This document shows, in pieces, positions 45,761-55,841 of a stretch of DNA of 64,000 bases (its first letter is position 1; each line of letters begins with the position of its first letter). Under the pieces are notes generated by a model, which saw only the letters and a program-made list of their open reading frames with translations, did not search any database and was not told the origin of the DNA. The DNA comes from Zygnema cylindricum (Eukaryota; Streptophyta; Zygnematophyceae; Zygnematales; Zygnemataceae), in NCBI GenBank assembly GCA_037447655.1, contig JBBHKE010003260.1, positions 124,001 through 188,000 of the forward strand, in the 5' to 3' direction. A program made the position numbers and the translations under genes.

Positions 45761-47651
45761 GTAAGGGTACGCCCCCATGTAATCCGTACTTTGATAAAGT
45801 ATTTTGGACTGTAGTAAGGATTCTCCGTACTACTTCGAAGAGCGTCCCTATGTGCGAAAATGAAATCGGAAATTTGAAATGTGACGGTTGTAGACGTAGG
45901 TACAACTTGTGACGATTGAAGGCGCCTATGAAACTTCGGACGATTGGTGACGCCAACAAAAACAGCGACAGTTGTAGACGTCTAGATTTTTGTGAAATCG
46001 TAGATGTTTAGGGTTTGGTGATATTATGACGTCACGCTCACTTGTGACAACGTCGACGTCACTGATTCAATAACTTTCTGCCATGGTTTTCCGACTTCGT
46101 TTTTTCTACTTTTCTCGCTCGACTTGCCATTAAAAAAAAGCTTGAAAATTGTCAAAAATAATATTTTTAAAATATCTTTCATTTTATACCAATATTGTCG
46201 TCTCTCATTCTAAAAAGTGTGAGATAAAATCGATGGTGTGAGAGGGAGAGGGGGAGAGGCGACGACGGCGCAAAATTTTGCAAAGGACCCCATGAATGAA
46301 AGTGGAGGTCCGAGTCCCCTGCACATTTTTTTCCGTACATGCGCGTGACGGGCACGGAGAAAAATAGCGAGGACTCTCCTTCGTCCTAAAATTTTCACAC
46401 TCTTGTGGCGCGTGCGTGGGTCATTTTTCATTCGCTGTTTGGGCGGTACTTGAACTAAAATCACCCCCTCGAGGTGATTTTTGATGAAGTTTTTTTTTGG
46501 GCTGGATTCTCTTGCCCGGGGGTCAAAAAGGGGGAAAACGCCAAAATGCGTTCACATGACGACAAACATGCCGTATATCCAAAGTATGAATTGACGTTTA
46601 CTTTAGGGGGTGTCCCCATGTTTTAAAGTACATACTTTTCTCTGTCTTTTTGCCCTGAAATTCAGGGAACTTTGACAAAAACTTTAGCCGTACGAGAAAA
46701 TCGTTTTTACCAAAGTACAGTGAACGTGAATTCATACTTTGAATGTACGGCGTGTTTGTCGTCATGATCCCCTTTTCGACCCCCGGGCAAGAGAATCCAG
46801 CCCAAAAAAAAACTTCATTTAAAATCACCTCGAGGAGGTGATTTTAGTTAAAGTACCGCCCAGACAGCGAATGAAAAACGACCAACGCGCGCGCCACACG
46901 AGTGGGAAAATTTTAGGACGAAGGAGAGTCCTCGCTATTTTTCTCTGTCCCCGTCACGCGCTATGTACGGAAAAAAAATTCCAGGGGTCTCGGACCTCCA
47001 CTTTCAATCATGGGTCCTTTGCAAAAAAATTCGCCATCGTCGCCTCTCCTCTCTCCCTCTCACACCATCGATTATATCTCACACTTTCCGAAATGAGACA
47101 CGACAACCTTGGTATAAAATGAAAGATGTTTTAAAAATATTTATTTTTACAATTTTTAGGTTTTTTTTAATGGCAGGTCGAGTGAGAAAAGTAGAAAAAA
47201 CGAATTCGGAAAACCATGGCGGAAAGTTCTTGAATCCGTGACGTCGACGTTGTCACAAGAGAGCGTGACGTCACTATGTCACCAAACCCTAAACGTCTAC
47301 AATTTCACAAAAATCTAGACGCCTACAACCGTCGCTGTTTTTGTTGGCGTCACTATTCGTCGGAAGTTTCGTAGTCGTCTTCAATCGTCACAATTTGTAC
47401 CTACGTCTACAACCGTCACGTGTCAAAGTTCCGATTTCATTTTCGCACATTGGGACGCTCTTCAAAGTAGTACGGAGAATCTTCACTACAGTCCAAAATA
47501 CTTTATCAAAGTACCGATTACATGGGACACCCCCTTACTTTGGTAAAAATGATTTTCTCGTACGGCTAAAGTTTTTGTCAAAGTTCCCTGAATTTTAGGG
47601 CAAAAAGACAGAGAAAAGTAGATACTTTAATACATGGGGACGAACCCTAAT
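45761..47651. mobile_element. large fold-back (inverted-repeat) element, probably nested
   Basis: The left arm (45761-46490) is matched in inverse order by 46822-47538: for example 'actttgataaagtattttggactgtag' against 'ctacagtccaaaatactttatcaaagt'. A second inverted pair joins 46605-46725 to 47535-47651 ('gtccccatgttttaaagta' against 'tactttaatacatgggga'), and a third joins 46499-46535 to 46770-46805 around CCCGGG. The ends resemble TAAGGGTACGCCCCCATGT and its inverse. No transposase frame is seen. It looks like one fold-back element with another partly inside it. I could not define a target duplication. Confidence 0.8.
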
Positions 47652-48196
47652 TGCTTAAAATCCAAAAACTATGAAATAAAACACGAAATTGGAAATGATG
47701 AAATTGCAGTACGTTTCCCATTATCGTGCGAATTGCCCATTATCGTGCGGATTTCCTATTATAGTGTGCGGAGTTTCGTGCGTGATACAAAAGATCGCAC
47801 GAATTTTCCTCACTCTTTCGGAAACCTAAAAGCTGTCAAACCCTAATTTACAAATTTCCAAGAAAAGAAAAAATTTCGTGGGCTAAGAAATTTTAAAAAA
47901 GAAAAAAAAAAAAAAAAAAAAAAACGAGTATGCGCCACGTGGCACGCCTCACATGCAGTGGTGAGAAGGATTAAGTGAACTTAGGTTCACTAAATGCCAA
48001 GTGTTTTTTTTATTTTTTTTCTTCTAAAAGAAAAAAAAAATATTATATTTATTTCTTGAAGAAATGAATCTTCAAGTTCAGGAGAGAGGAAACTGTTGAG
48101 AAACTATTTCTATTTCTGTTTCTATTTTTTTTTTTACATTTTTTTTCTTTTTTGTGCATGTGTAACAACAATATCTGCGATGTTTGAAAAGAGGTG
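47652..48196. other. AT-rich DNA with A and T homopolymers
   Basis: An A run at about 47899-47924 and T runs near 48005 and 48127. No gene is recognised. Confidence 0.5.
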
Positions 48197-48206
48197 CATA
48201 ATGTAA

Positions 48207-48207
48207 A

Positions 48208-48288
<81 letters not shown>

Positions 48289-48419
48289 TCTCTCTCTCTC
48301 TCCCTCTCTCCCTCTCTCCCTTTGCATCTCTCTTTCCCCCTCTCTTCTCTCTCCCTCTCTCTTTCTCCCTCTCCCCCTCTCTCTCTCCAACTCTCTTCTT
48401 TCCCTCTCTCTCTCTCTCC

Positions 48420-48455
<36 letters not shown>

Positions 48456-48500
48456 TCTTCCCCTCTCTTGTCTCCCCTCGCCCTCTCTCTCCCTACACAA
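48207..48500. repeat. (CT)n microsatellite
   Basis: About 290 bp of nearly pure CT dinucleotides with occasional CC or TT. Open frames on both strands are consequences of the repeat. Confidence 0.97.
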
Positions 48501-48901
48501 ACAACGGGAAAGCCTTAAAATATCCATACCATTTAGAAACCCTAAAATATCCTACAATAATTCCAAACCCTAATAAGCCCTGAAATAGCTTTGGAAACCT
48601 TTTCAAAAATCCTAAAAATAAATAAAATTGAACTAAATAACTCAACATTTGTTTATAAATATTTGCCTGTCAAAAAACTTGACATCATTTAAACAAAAAC
48701 TGGCATAAATTAAACAAACTTGGGCATCAATTAAACCAAAAAATTGACATTAGTTAAACAATGTCAGCATTTTTGGGGCAAAAAACAAAAATGAATGACT
48801 GAATGTTTGTTTGTTTTTTTTTTCCTGGGCTTTTTTGCTGTCAAATAGTGTTGAACTTATGATGCTTATTTTTTGTTCCCATTTTAATTTAATCTGTGAC
48901 A

Positions 48902-49000
48902 GTTCTTAATTTGACTACTCTTGCAACACCGTTGTACGGAATTTCAATTGCGCCTCAACCGCAATCTTTTCGATCTTTCTTTTTATCACAAGGTGTTGTT
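48902..49000 (+). CDS. possible targeting-peptide exon of the HIBADH-like gene (tentative)
   Basis: After 'gtgacag' the frame reads LNLTTLATPLYG, then QSFRSFFLSQ, and meets a GT donor ('cacaag/gtgttg'). The content (Ser, Leu, Phe, Arg, no acidic residues) is like a mitochondrial presequence, and the splice phase (one base carried over) matches the acceptor of the exon at 51303. However, the intron would be 2.3 kb, the donor is weak, and a start codon would have to lie in a still earlier exon. This is only a candidate. Confidence 0.25.
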
Positions 49001-49323
49001 TTAAACTCTATTCTTATTTGTTTTTTTTGTCTTTGTGTTTTTTTTTTTTTTTGGGTGTCATATTTATTTATACCTGTTCACGGACCATGTTTTTGCATTA
49101 TACTTGGAATAAGTAACTTAATTTATTGTTTTGTCATCTATATCATTTTCCGATCGATTTTTTGATCTTTTTACACTTTCAATCTATAAGATTGTATTCC
49201 CTAAAAGTTTTCATTTGAACCTTGAATCTCAATTTCTAGACCGAAAATGTAGAGAATATAAGAAAAAAAAATCAAAATATTAAAATTTTAAAACTAAGAA
49301 ATCCATGTCATAGCTACAAAGTA

Positions 49324-49558
49324 CATCGTGAATCGATATTAGCATTATTTTCACTAATTTGGTGCCTGTTTTTTTTGCCGTCTGACGACAAAACAGCATT
49401 GATGACAACGAATGCTAAGAATTCCTCAAGAATTTGTTCCTTAAGAATTCTTTAAACTGTTCAAAATCAGCCACGCCAGTCGAAACTGAATTAGAATTGA
49501 TAACACTAATATAAACCTCACACTAATAATGTTTTAATTCTAATAATGATTCAGGGTG
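49324..49558. mobile_element. TA-type MITE, decayed
   Basis: The ends are CATCGTGAATCGATATTAGC and TTCTAATAATGATTCAGGGTG, with TA on both sides (49322-49323, 49559-49560). A further one-sided MITE-like stretch ('ccatcgcttttagagttaatcactctaattc') follows directly at 49567. Confidence 0.75.
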
Positions 49559-50084
49559 TACTCTGGCCATCGCTTTTAGAGTTAATCACTCTAATTCAAG
49601 TGAGTGTTTTCTTGACTTAAAATCACAAATTAATGTTAATAACACTGCTTTGTTAAGTGGCCCATAATAAGCCACGTGGAAAAACATGATTTAGTGTATT
49701 TAATTCTGATTAAGTGTTAATGCTAATAATTCTCTAAGCTGATGGTGACGGCGATATAGTAGATAAAAGTTTTGGGAAAGTCCGAAAGTCGCACTTTCAT
49801 GTTTTTTTTGCCAATTCTTTTTGTCACTGTCGTTGCGATAATGATCGTGGTTTTTTTTTCCACAAAGACCCCGAATCACATTCATGAGACGGAAAAAGAA
49901 AGAAAAAACGAAAAAAAACACGAAAACCTCAAAGATGCAATGAGTACTCAACTTCGTAAGTTTACGGCCTGAGTAGGATGAAGATCTTAAGTTCTAATTT
50001 GAGTAAAAAAAAAATGAGAATCTATTGAATACAAAATCAGCGAAAGACAGTGAGCTGGTGGACGTTAGACATTCGAGTACGAAC

Positions 50085-50720
50085 AATGTATGATTATGAA
50101 TGGATATTAAACATTGCACGTTGCATATAACATGAACAATGGATATTGAATATCCCCTATTGAACCTTCAACACATTGAATACCAAACAATATGCATTGG
50201 ATAATCGATCGTGAACAATGGATGTTGAAAATTATTAAACCAATGAATGAGGGGATATTGGACATTGGATATTGAACATTCAATGACTGACAGTGAAAGA
50301 TTACCAGTAGACATTAAATATTGTACATTGTTAATGCAAGATGAACTATGGGTATTCTGTAGTAGACATTCAACAATGAATTTTGGACATTGAACATCAA
50401 ACAATAGCCATTTGATAATGGATAATGAACAATGGATGCTGAGCACTAGTTATTGAACCAATAGGAACCATGTGTATTAGACATTGGACTCTGGACATTG
50501 GACATTGGACGTTGGGCATTGGACATTAAACATTGCACATTGCACATTGAATGAGGAGCAACGGACATTAACAAATTGACATTGCACAACGTTGCACATT
50601 TGACAGTCGACAATGACCAATAAACAATGTGTTATACAATGGATGTTGGAAATTGCATAATGGAAATTCAACAATCGATAATCAACGACGAACAACGACG
50701 ATAAAACATTGGACATGGGT
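50085..50720. repeat. degenerate 'acattg' short-unit satellite
   Basis: Words of the type 'gacattggacattgaaca' and 'acaatggatattga' recur every 9-12 bp for over 600 bp, in both a purine-rich form and mixed variants. The minus strand can be read as repeated Asn-Val-Gln-Cys because of this, which explains the open frame at 50477-50842. There is no sign of a gene. Confidence 0.85.
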
Positions 50721-51302
50721 GAACATTTTGTGGTGTTGTAATGGATGTTTCCACCAAGTGATAGAAAAGACGATCTCATTATGTATGCGAAAATAGATGG
50801 GGAAGAACACGCTTGCAAAGTGTGTAATTTTTGCACTATCACCGGTTGGATTGTTCTGAAACGTAGTTAAGAAGGCAAAATGTTTTAACCATGATGGTCG
50901 TACTAAAGAATCTCGGATAGAGAAATCAATGAAGAAATTGGTAGGATGTGTCTATTTTACAGGGAAATTTACAAATGAGAAAATGTTTTTTTCGACTGTC
51001 GGTGGAGAACTTGGTCCCGGAGAGTGTTTACTAGTCCAACTTAACTGCAACCGTCAACTACCTTTGAAAAAAGATTCTGATGATGAAAAAAAAAACAGAA
51101 GTTTTTTCTAAGTTAGATATATTCACCTTCATTTTTATTGCCTCAAACTCTATACTTTATTGCACCTTGAATCTCCCTTTTTCTCTATTATTCTGTCCCT
51201 CTCCCGTCTAAGTCCCATTATGTGTTTCAAAAACCCGTTCTCTCTCTTTTTTCCTTTCTCATTTCTTCTCCAATGGGTTGACTTTTGTGTCTTTATTTTT
51301 AG

Positions 51303-54300
51303 GTGCCACCAATAAGCAGCATCCAAAAGGAGTAAAAAGCCATTCCTTCACAACTCGTTCTGTAATTAGAGATAATATGACGACACCTTCCAATTTAGAG
51401 AATCCTCAAATTAACGAAAGTGATGAAATTAAACCTGGAGTTACAAGAGTCGGGTGAGTGTTTTGTACATATACATGGATTATATTTGTTTATCTCAACA
51501 TCTACTTGGACTTAGGTTTGAAGAGGTTCCTCCATATTTTTTTCCATTTGTAAATCAAAACAATTTAAGCTAGTTTTACGGCCAAAGGAAATGGGCTTTT
51601 CTCCCACTTTCATATAAGTTTTTGCGTGGTTTAGAGCTGTTTTCTCAGATACCTGAGACGATTCTTTTTATGGCAAAAGTTTAAAACTCTAAAAACCAGG
51701 TTCAAAACCAAACCAGGTTTTTGAGATAAATACAACTTAAAGGAGAATCTCCCTACTAAAATTATTCGACAAGTACTTTGGTAACAAATTTCTTTAATTG
51801 GTTGACATAATTCACACTTATTGTGGTGAACACGATAAGCAAATTTAGACACTCACAGGGTTTATTAAACCAAGAAAACGATCTCCTAGATAGTAGTTTG
51901 TTGAAAAACCATAGTAAAGTGCTCTTAATCCCTCCACAGAGGGTCAATTTAAACGAATCTTACTAAAAAACTCTCTGCGAACATCTAAATTTAGCTTATG
52001 GTGTTCACCACAATTAGTGTGGATTATGTCAACCACTTAAAAGAAATTTGATACCAAAGCTAATTTACGACAAAGTTGAAAAATATCTCTCATAAATCTC
52101 TTGGAGTCGGAGCTTTTTACAGGAAGTACAATTTTGTGCTAAAGAGGTTCGATTTATTCACCATGAAAAAAGCAATCAAATAGTTAAAATTCGTTAAGTT
52201 ATTGAAACACATTAATAGTGTCTTGTCTTAGGTTATGTCCTTTACGACTCTATAATAAATGCTCTTTCCCACCAAAGTTGGTAGAAATTCTCTTAAGTTC
52301 CCTCTCCCTCTTCCCCTCCCTCTCCCTCTCCCTCTCCCTCCCCCTGCCCCTCCTTCCTCCCCCTTCCTTTTCCTCCCCTCTTCCCTCTCACGTCCCCTCC
52401 TCGTCCCGTCCCTCCCTCCCTCCCTCACACTCCCATACGTTTCTTTTTCCTTCTTCTCTCCATGTGACGTGACAGATGGATCGGGACGGGAGTGATGGGG
52501 GAGGCCATGTGTGGCCATATTTTAAAAAAGGGATATTCTGTAACCGTTTATAATCGTACTATTTTGTAAGTGATTTTTTATAATCGTTTTCTAATAAAGA
52601 AAATCTTAATAATCGAAAAGTTTGTGAGTGGTCTTTTAACGTCTGTAATAAACAAATCATAGTAATCGAGAATTTTGTGAGTGGTTTTTAGTTGTTTGTA
52701 ATAAAAAAATCATAATGATCGAAAATTTTGTGAGTGATTTTTAATTGTTTGTAATCGAACAATGTTGTAAATGATTTCTAATCGTTTATAATCAAGTAAT
52801 TTCGGAAGTGTTTTTTAACCGTTTGTAATAAGAAAAACATATGTGATTTCTAACCGGATAGCATCAAAAATTTCGTATGTGACGTTTAACTGTTTATAAT
52901 CGAATAATTTTGTTAAGTGGTTATTTTGACCCCAAACTAAAATATAATTTGTTGATATAAGACATTGTATCGACCCGATTAAACTTGAATGTCGGTGAAA
53001 ATACAAGAGAATTTTAAAATGCGAAAGGATGTTCCTCAACCGTTTATAGTCGAACAATTTCATAAAAGAAAGAATGACTCTCAAAAACTGGAAATGTGGT
53101 TGAATCTCTCTCTCTCTCTCTCGCTGTCTCTTTCTCTCTTACTTTCTCTCTCTCCTCTCTCTCTCTCTTTCTCTCCTCTCTCTCTCGCTCTGTCTCTCTC
53201 CCTCTTTCTCTCTCTCTCCCCCTCTCCCCCCCTCTCTCCCCCTCTCGCTCGCTCTGCATATTATCGGTCCAGAAAACCCGGAAATGTTGTCGAATAGAAC
53301 ATCATCTGAAAATGTAAAAAAATAATTCAAATTTAATATTAATGTGTTAACAATAAATTTTTCAAATCCTCTAAATTTTAAGTTTTTCAGTTTAAATATT
53401 TGCATTAGATAAGTTAAACCAAAAACACAAGTTAAATAAAAAAAGTGAAAGTTCAAACAAAAATAAATGTATCTTCGGTTATGAAATAAATTTTGTTGAA
53501 AAACTTTCATTTTGTAGTTCAAATGTGGGAAACAATTGGAAACACTATTTGTGGTTTTTTTTGTACTATGTACCGTATTTATACTTGACGAAACCATATA
53601 ATATGTGTATAATATGGGGTTACCATATGTAGTTTTTATTTTATAGTAGATAGTATCTATTCTATATATAGAGTATGTTCTAGGAAATATGCTTTATATA
53701 TATATCTATTACATATATCTACTATATATATATACTATATACGTATTATACTTCAAAAACCATATAGTATGTGTGTGATAGGGTTACCATGTATAGTGAT
53801 TATTTTATAATAAATAGTATCTATACTATATATATGTATGTATACTAGTGCATATATTATATCTATACTTTGCAAATACTATGTACATGTATTATACGTA
53901 TTATACTCACAAAAGCCATATAATACATGTATAATAGGGGGTTACCATATATATTAGATTATCTTATAATATATAGTATCTATAAACTAAAAAACTTTTA
54001 TACTTGGAAAAAACCATACAATAAAGCGTTTCCTACAAGGAAACCATATATTGTGTTTCCACATATTTTTGCATATATGAACTACGACTTGTTTCTGTTT
54101 CATTATTTGATGCATTTATTTATCTCCATTTTTTTTTCATTTTCTTTGTTTTTTTTTGTCAGAAAAACGGATAATCTTAGGGCCCAAGGAGCAAAAGTTG
54201 CGACGTCACCAGAGGAGGTCGCGAGAGAGAGTGACGTCGTATTTACCATTGTGGGGTAAGAGGGAGAGGGAGGAGGGTGGAGGGAGGGAGAGGAGAGGAG

Positions 54301-55010
54301 AGTGGCGGCGGTGGGAAGATGGAGATGCGGCCGGGAATGGAGGGATATATGGCGCATATAGTATGGATGAAATGGAGTGGGCGGGGAAGGGGAGTGGCAG
54401 AGAATGCCGACCAACGGAAGATGTGACAGAGAGTCATGTATCAATTATTGGCTGAGGTCTGAGGGGGGAGGAGGAGAGAGGAGGGATAGGAGGAGGAGAG
54501 AGGGAGAGGAGAGATGGACAGGGAGGAAGGAAGGTGGAAGGTGGGAAGAGAGAGAATAAGGATTAAGGAAGGGAGGGAGAAGGAAGAGAGGGAGGGGAAT
54601 GGGCCGAGGGAGGAAGAGTGAAGGAACAACACATATTAAACAGAAAATATGGATTACATAAAAATTTACTTAGAAATGGCTTTATTTCAGTTTAAAAATA
54701 AAATAATTAAAAATTACGTATTTTATTTTAAAAGTTATTAAATTACAGTTTTCTTCTTATTCCTCAATCTTTTTTCTTTCTTAAAATCAAAATTTAGCAG
54801 AAAAAGAAACGAAATTTGATGTTTTATTCAATAATTTTATGTAAAGTATATATGATTAACATCCAATGATAAGAAAAAGAATAATCATGATAATATCAAA
54901 AATAATAATTATTTTTTTGGTCGAAAATGGGGAATAGTTATCCCTCGGATGTGAGGGAGGTGATACTGGGAGAGAAAGGAGTTTTGAAGGGGCTGAGGAA
55001 GGGAGGAATT
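51303..55010 (+). CDS. 3-hydroxyisobutyrate dehydrogenase-like protein, 5' part (cut by assembly gap)
   Basis: Exons 51303-51453, 52476-52565, 54163-54255 and 54938-55010 join in matching phase with GT-AG introns. The product opens with a variable leader, then VTRVGWIGTGVMGEAMCG, the NAD-binding Rossmann glycine motif; HILKKGYSVTVYNRT; LRAQGAKVATSPEEVA; SDVVFTIVG; and YPSDVREVILGEKGVL, ending GLRKGGI. The Gly-Tyr-Pro-Ser-Asp-Val-Arg stretch marks the plant 'HIBADH-like 1' group, mitochondrial dehydrogenases related to valine breakdown and to glyoxylate/succinic semialdehyde reductases. The expected continuation (the substrate-binding DMTTSEPS-type motif, catalytic Lys and helical C-terminal domain) is not found before the N run at 55414, so well over half the protein is missing. 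The first exon is uncertain. Confidence 0.9.
52300..52440. repeat. C/T-rich tract in HIBADH intron
   Basis: (CCCTCT)n-like sequence grades into mixed C/T words and may serve as the pyrimidine tract before the acceptor at 52475. Confidence 0.85.
52542..52920 (+). repeat. tandem array built from the exon/intron junction
   Basis: The exon end plus donor ('aaccgtttataatcgtactattttgtaagtgattttt', 52542-52578) is followed by about eight degenerate copies, such as 'tgtttgtaatcgaacaatgttgtaaatgattt' and 'actgtttataatcgaataattttgttaagtgg'. A further unit lies at 53039. Core units are about 36 bp and some carry an extra ~16 bp. The first unit is partly coding. Several copies keep a GT that resembles the true donor. 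Confidence 0.82.
53108..53262. repeat. (CT)n microsatellite in HIBADH intron
   Basis: A nearly pure CT/TC run with CCCC interruptions at its right end. Confidence 0.96.
53587..54060. repeat. AT-rich ~160-bp tandem repeat in HIBADH intron
   Basis: The block 'aaaccatata..tgtgt.ataggggttaccatat' followed by 'attttata.ta.atagtatctat' starts at about 53591, 53757 and 53911. Partial units lie near 54018 and 54040. The units are interspersed with (TA)n stretches. The array lies just upstream of the exon at 54163. Confidence 0.75.
54260..54620. repeat. GGGA/GGAG-rich tract in HIBADH intron
   Basis: G/A-rich low-complexity sequence follows the donor at 54256. Frames through it are artefacts. Confidence 0.85.
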
Positions 55011-55149
55011 GTAAGTAATTCTGTTTTTTCCCTTTTTTTTTTTATTCCTTTATTTATTTCTTTTTTTTCTTTTTTTTTGTTCCTTTCCTTGATTCCTTTA
55101 TTCGTTTTTTTCTTTACTTGGTTTCTTGGGGTGGGAGAGGAGAGGTGAG

Positions 55150-55800
55150 GGGATAGTAGAGGACCCCCTCCTTCCCCTCCCTCTTTCGCCCTCCCTCCGC
55201 CTTCCTCCCTCTCTCCCCTTTCCTTTTCTCCCCCTCTTCTCTCCCTCTCCCGCCCTCTCTCTCCCCCTTCCCTCTCCTTCCTTCCCTTTTTTCCTCCTCT
55301 TCTCTCCCCCTCCCGCCATTTCCTCTCCCCCCCTTCCCTTTCCCCCCTTCCTCCCCCCCCCTCCCGTTCCCCCCCGTTCCCTCCCCTCCCCTCCCCCTTT
55401 CCCCTCGCCCCCTNNNNNNNNNNCCCCTTTACTCCCCCTCCCCTCCCTCATTGCCTCTCATTTCCTCTCCTTTCCCATCATTGCCACTCGGTTTCCTCTT
55501 TTTCCTATCTCCTCTCATTTCCCCACATTTCCTCTTATTTCCCCTCATCTCCCCTCAATTTCCCCTCATTTCCCCTCATCTCCCCTCATTTCCCTGCATT
55601 TTCCCTCACCTCCTCTCATATCCCCACATTTCCCCTGATTTCCTCTCATCTTCCCCCATCTCCCCTCATTTCCCCTCATTTTCCTCATTTCCTTCATTTC
55701 CCCCGATTGCCCCTCATTCTCCCTCATTCTCCCTCGTTACCCCTCACTTTCCATCTCTCCTCATCTCTCTCCACCCCCCCTCATTTCCCCTCTTCCGCTC
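55150..55800. repeat. C/T-rich tract around the assembly gap
   Basis: Mixed CCCTCC words run up to the gap, and 'tttcccctcatttcccctca' words of about 10 bp recur after it (about 55440-55800). This low-complexity sequence probably caused the break in the assembly. Confidence 0.92.
55414..55423. other. assembly gap (10 N) between two truncated genes
   Basis: A run of exactly ten N. The HIBADH-like gene has lost its 3' exons and the VPS13 gene its 5' exons at this point, so the real missing length is likely several kilobases, or the join is wrong. Confidence 0.97.
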
Positions 55801-55841
55801 ATCTGCCGTCATTTCCCCCGTGTCTTTTTGTGGGTTATCAG

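Noticed and set aside
48049-48583. Ser/Leu and Arg/Glu reading frames
   Set aside because: Products of the (CT)n microsatellite with no unique sequence.
49772-49972. Small membrane-protein-like frame with a hydrophobic segment
   Set aside because: The sequence is T-rich, the stop follows closely, no homologue is recalled, and it overlaps MITE remnants.
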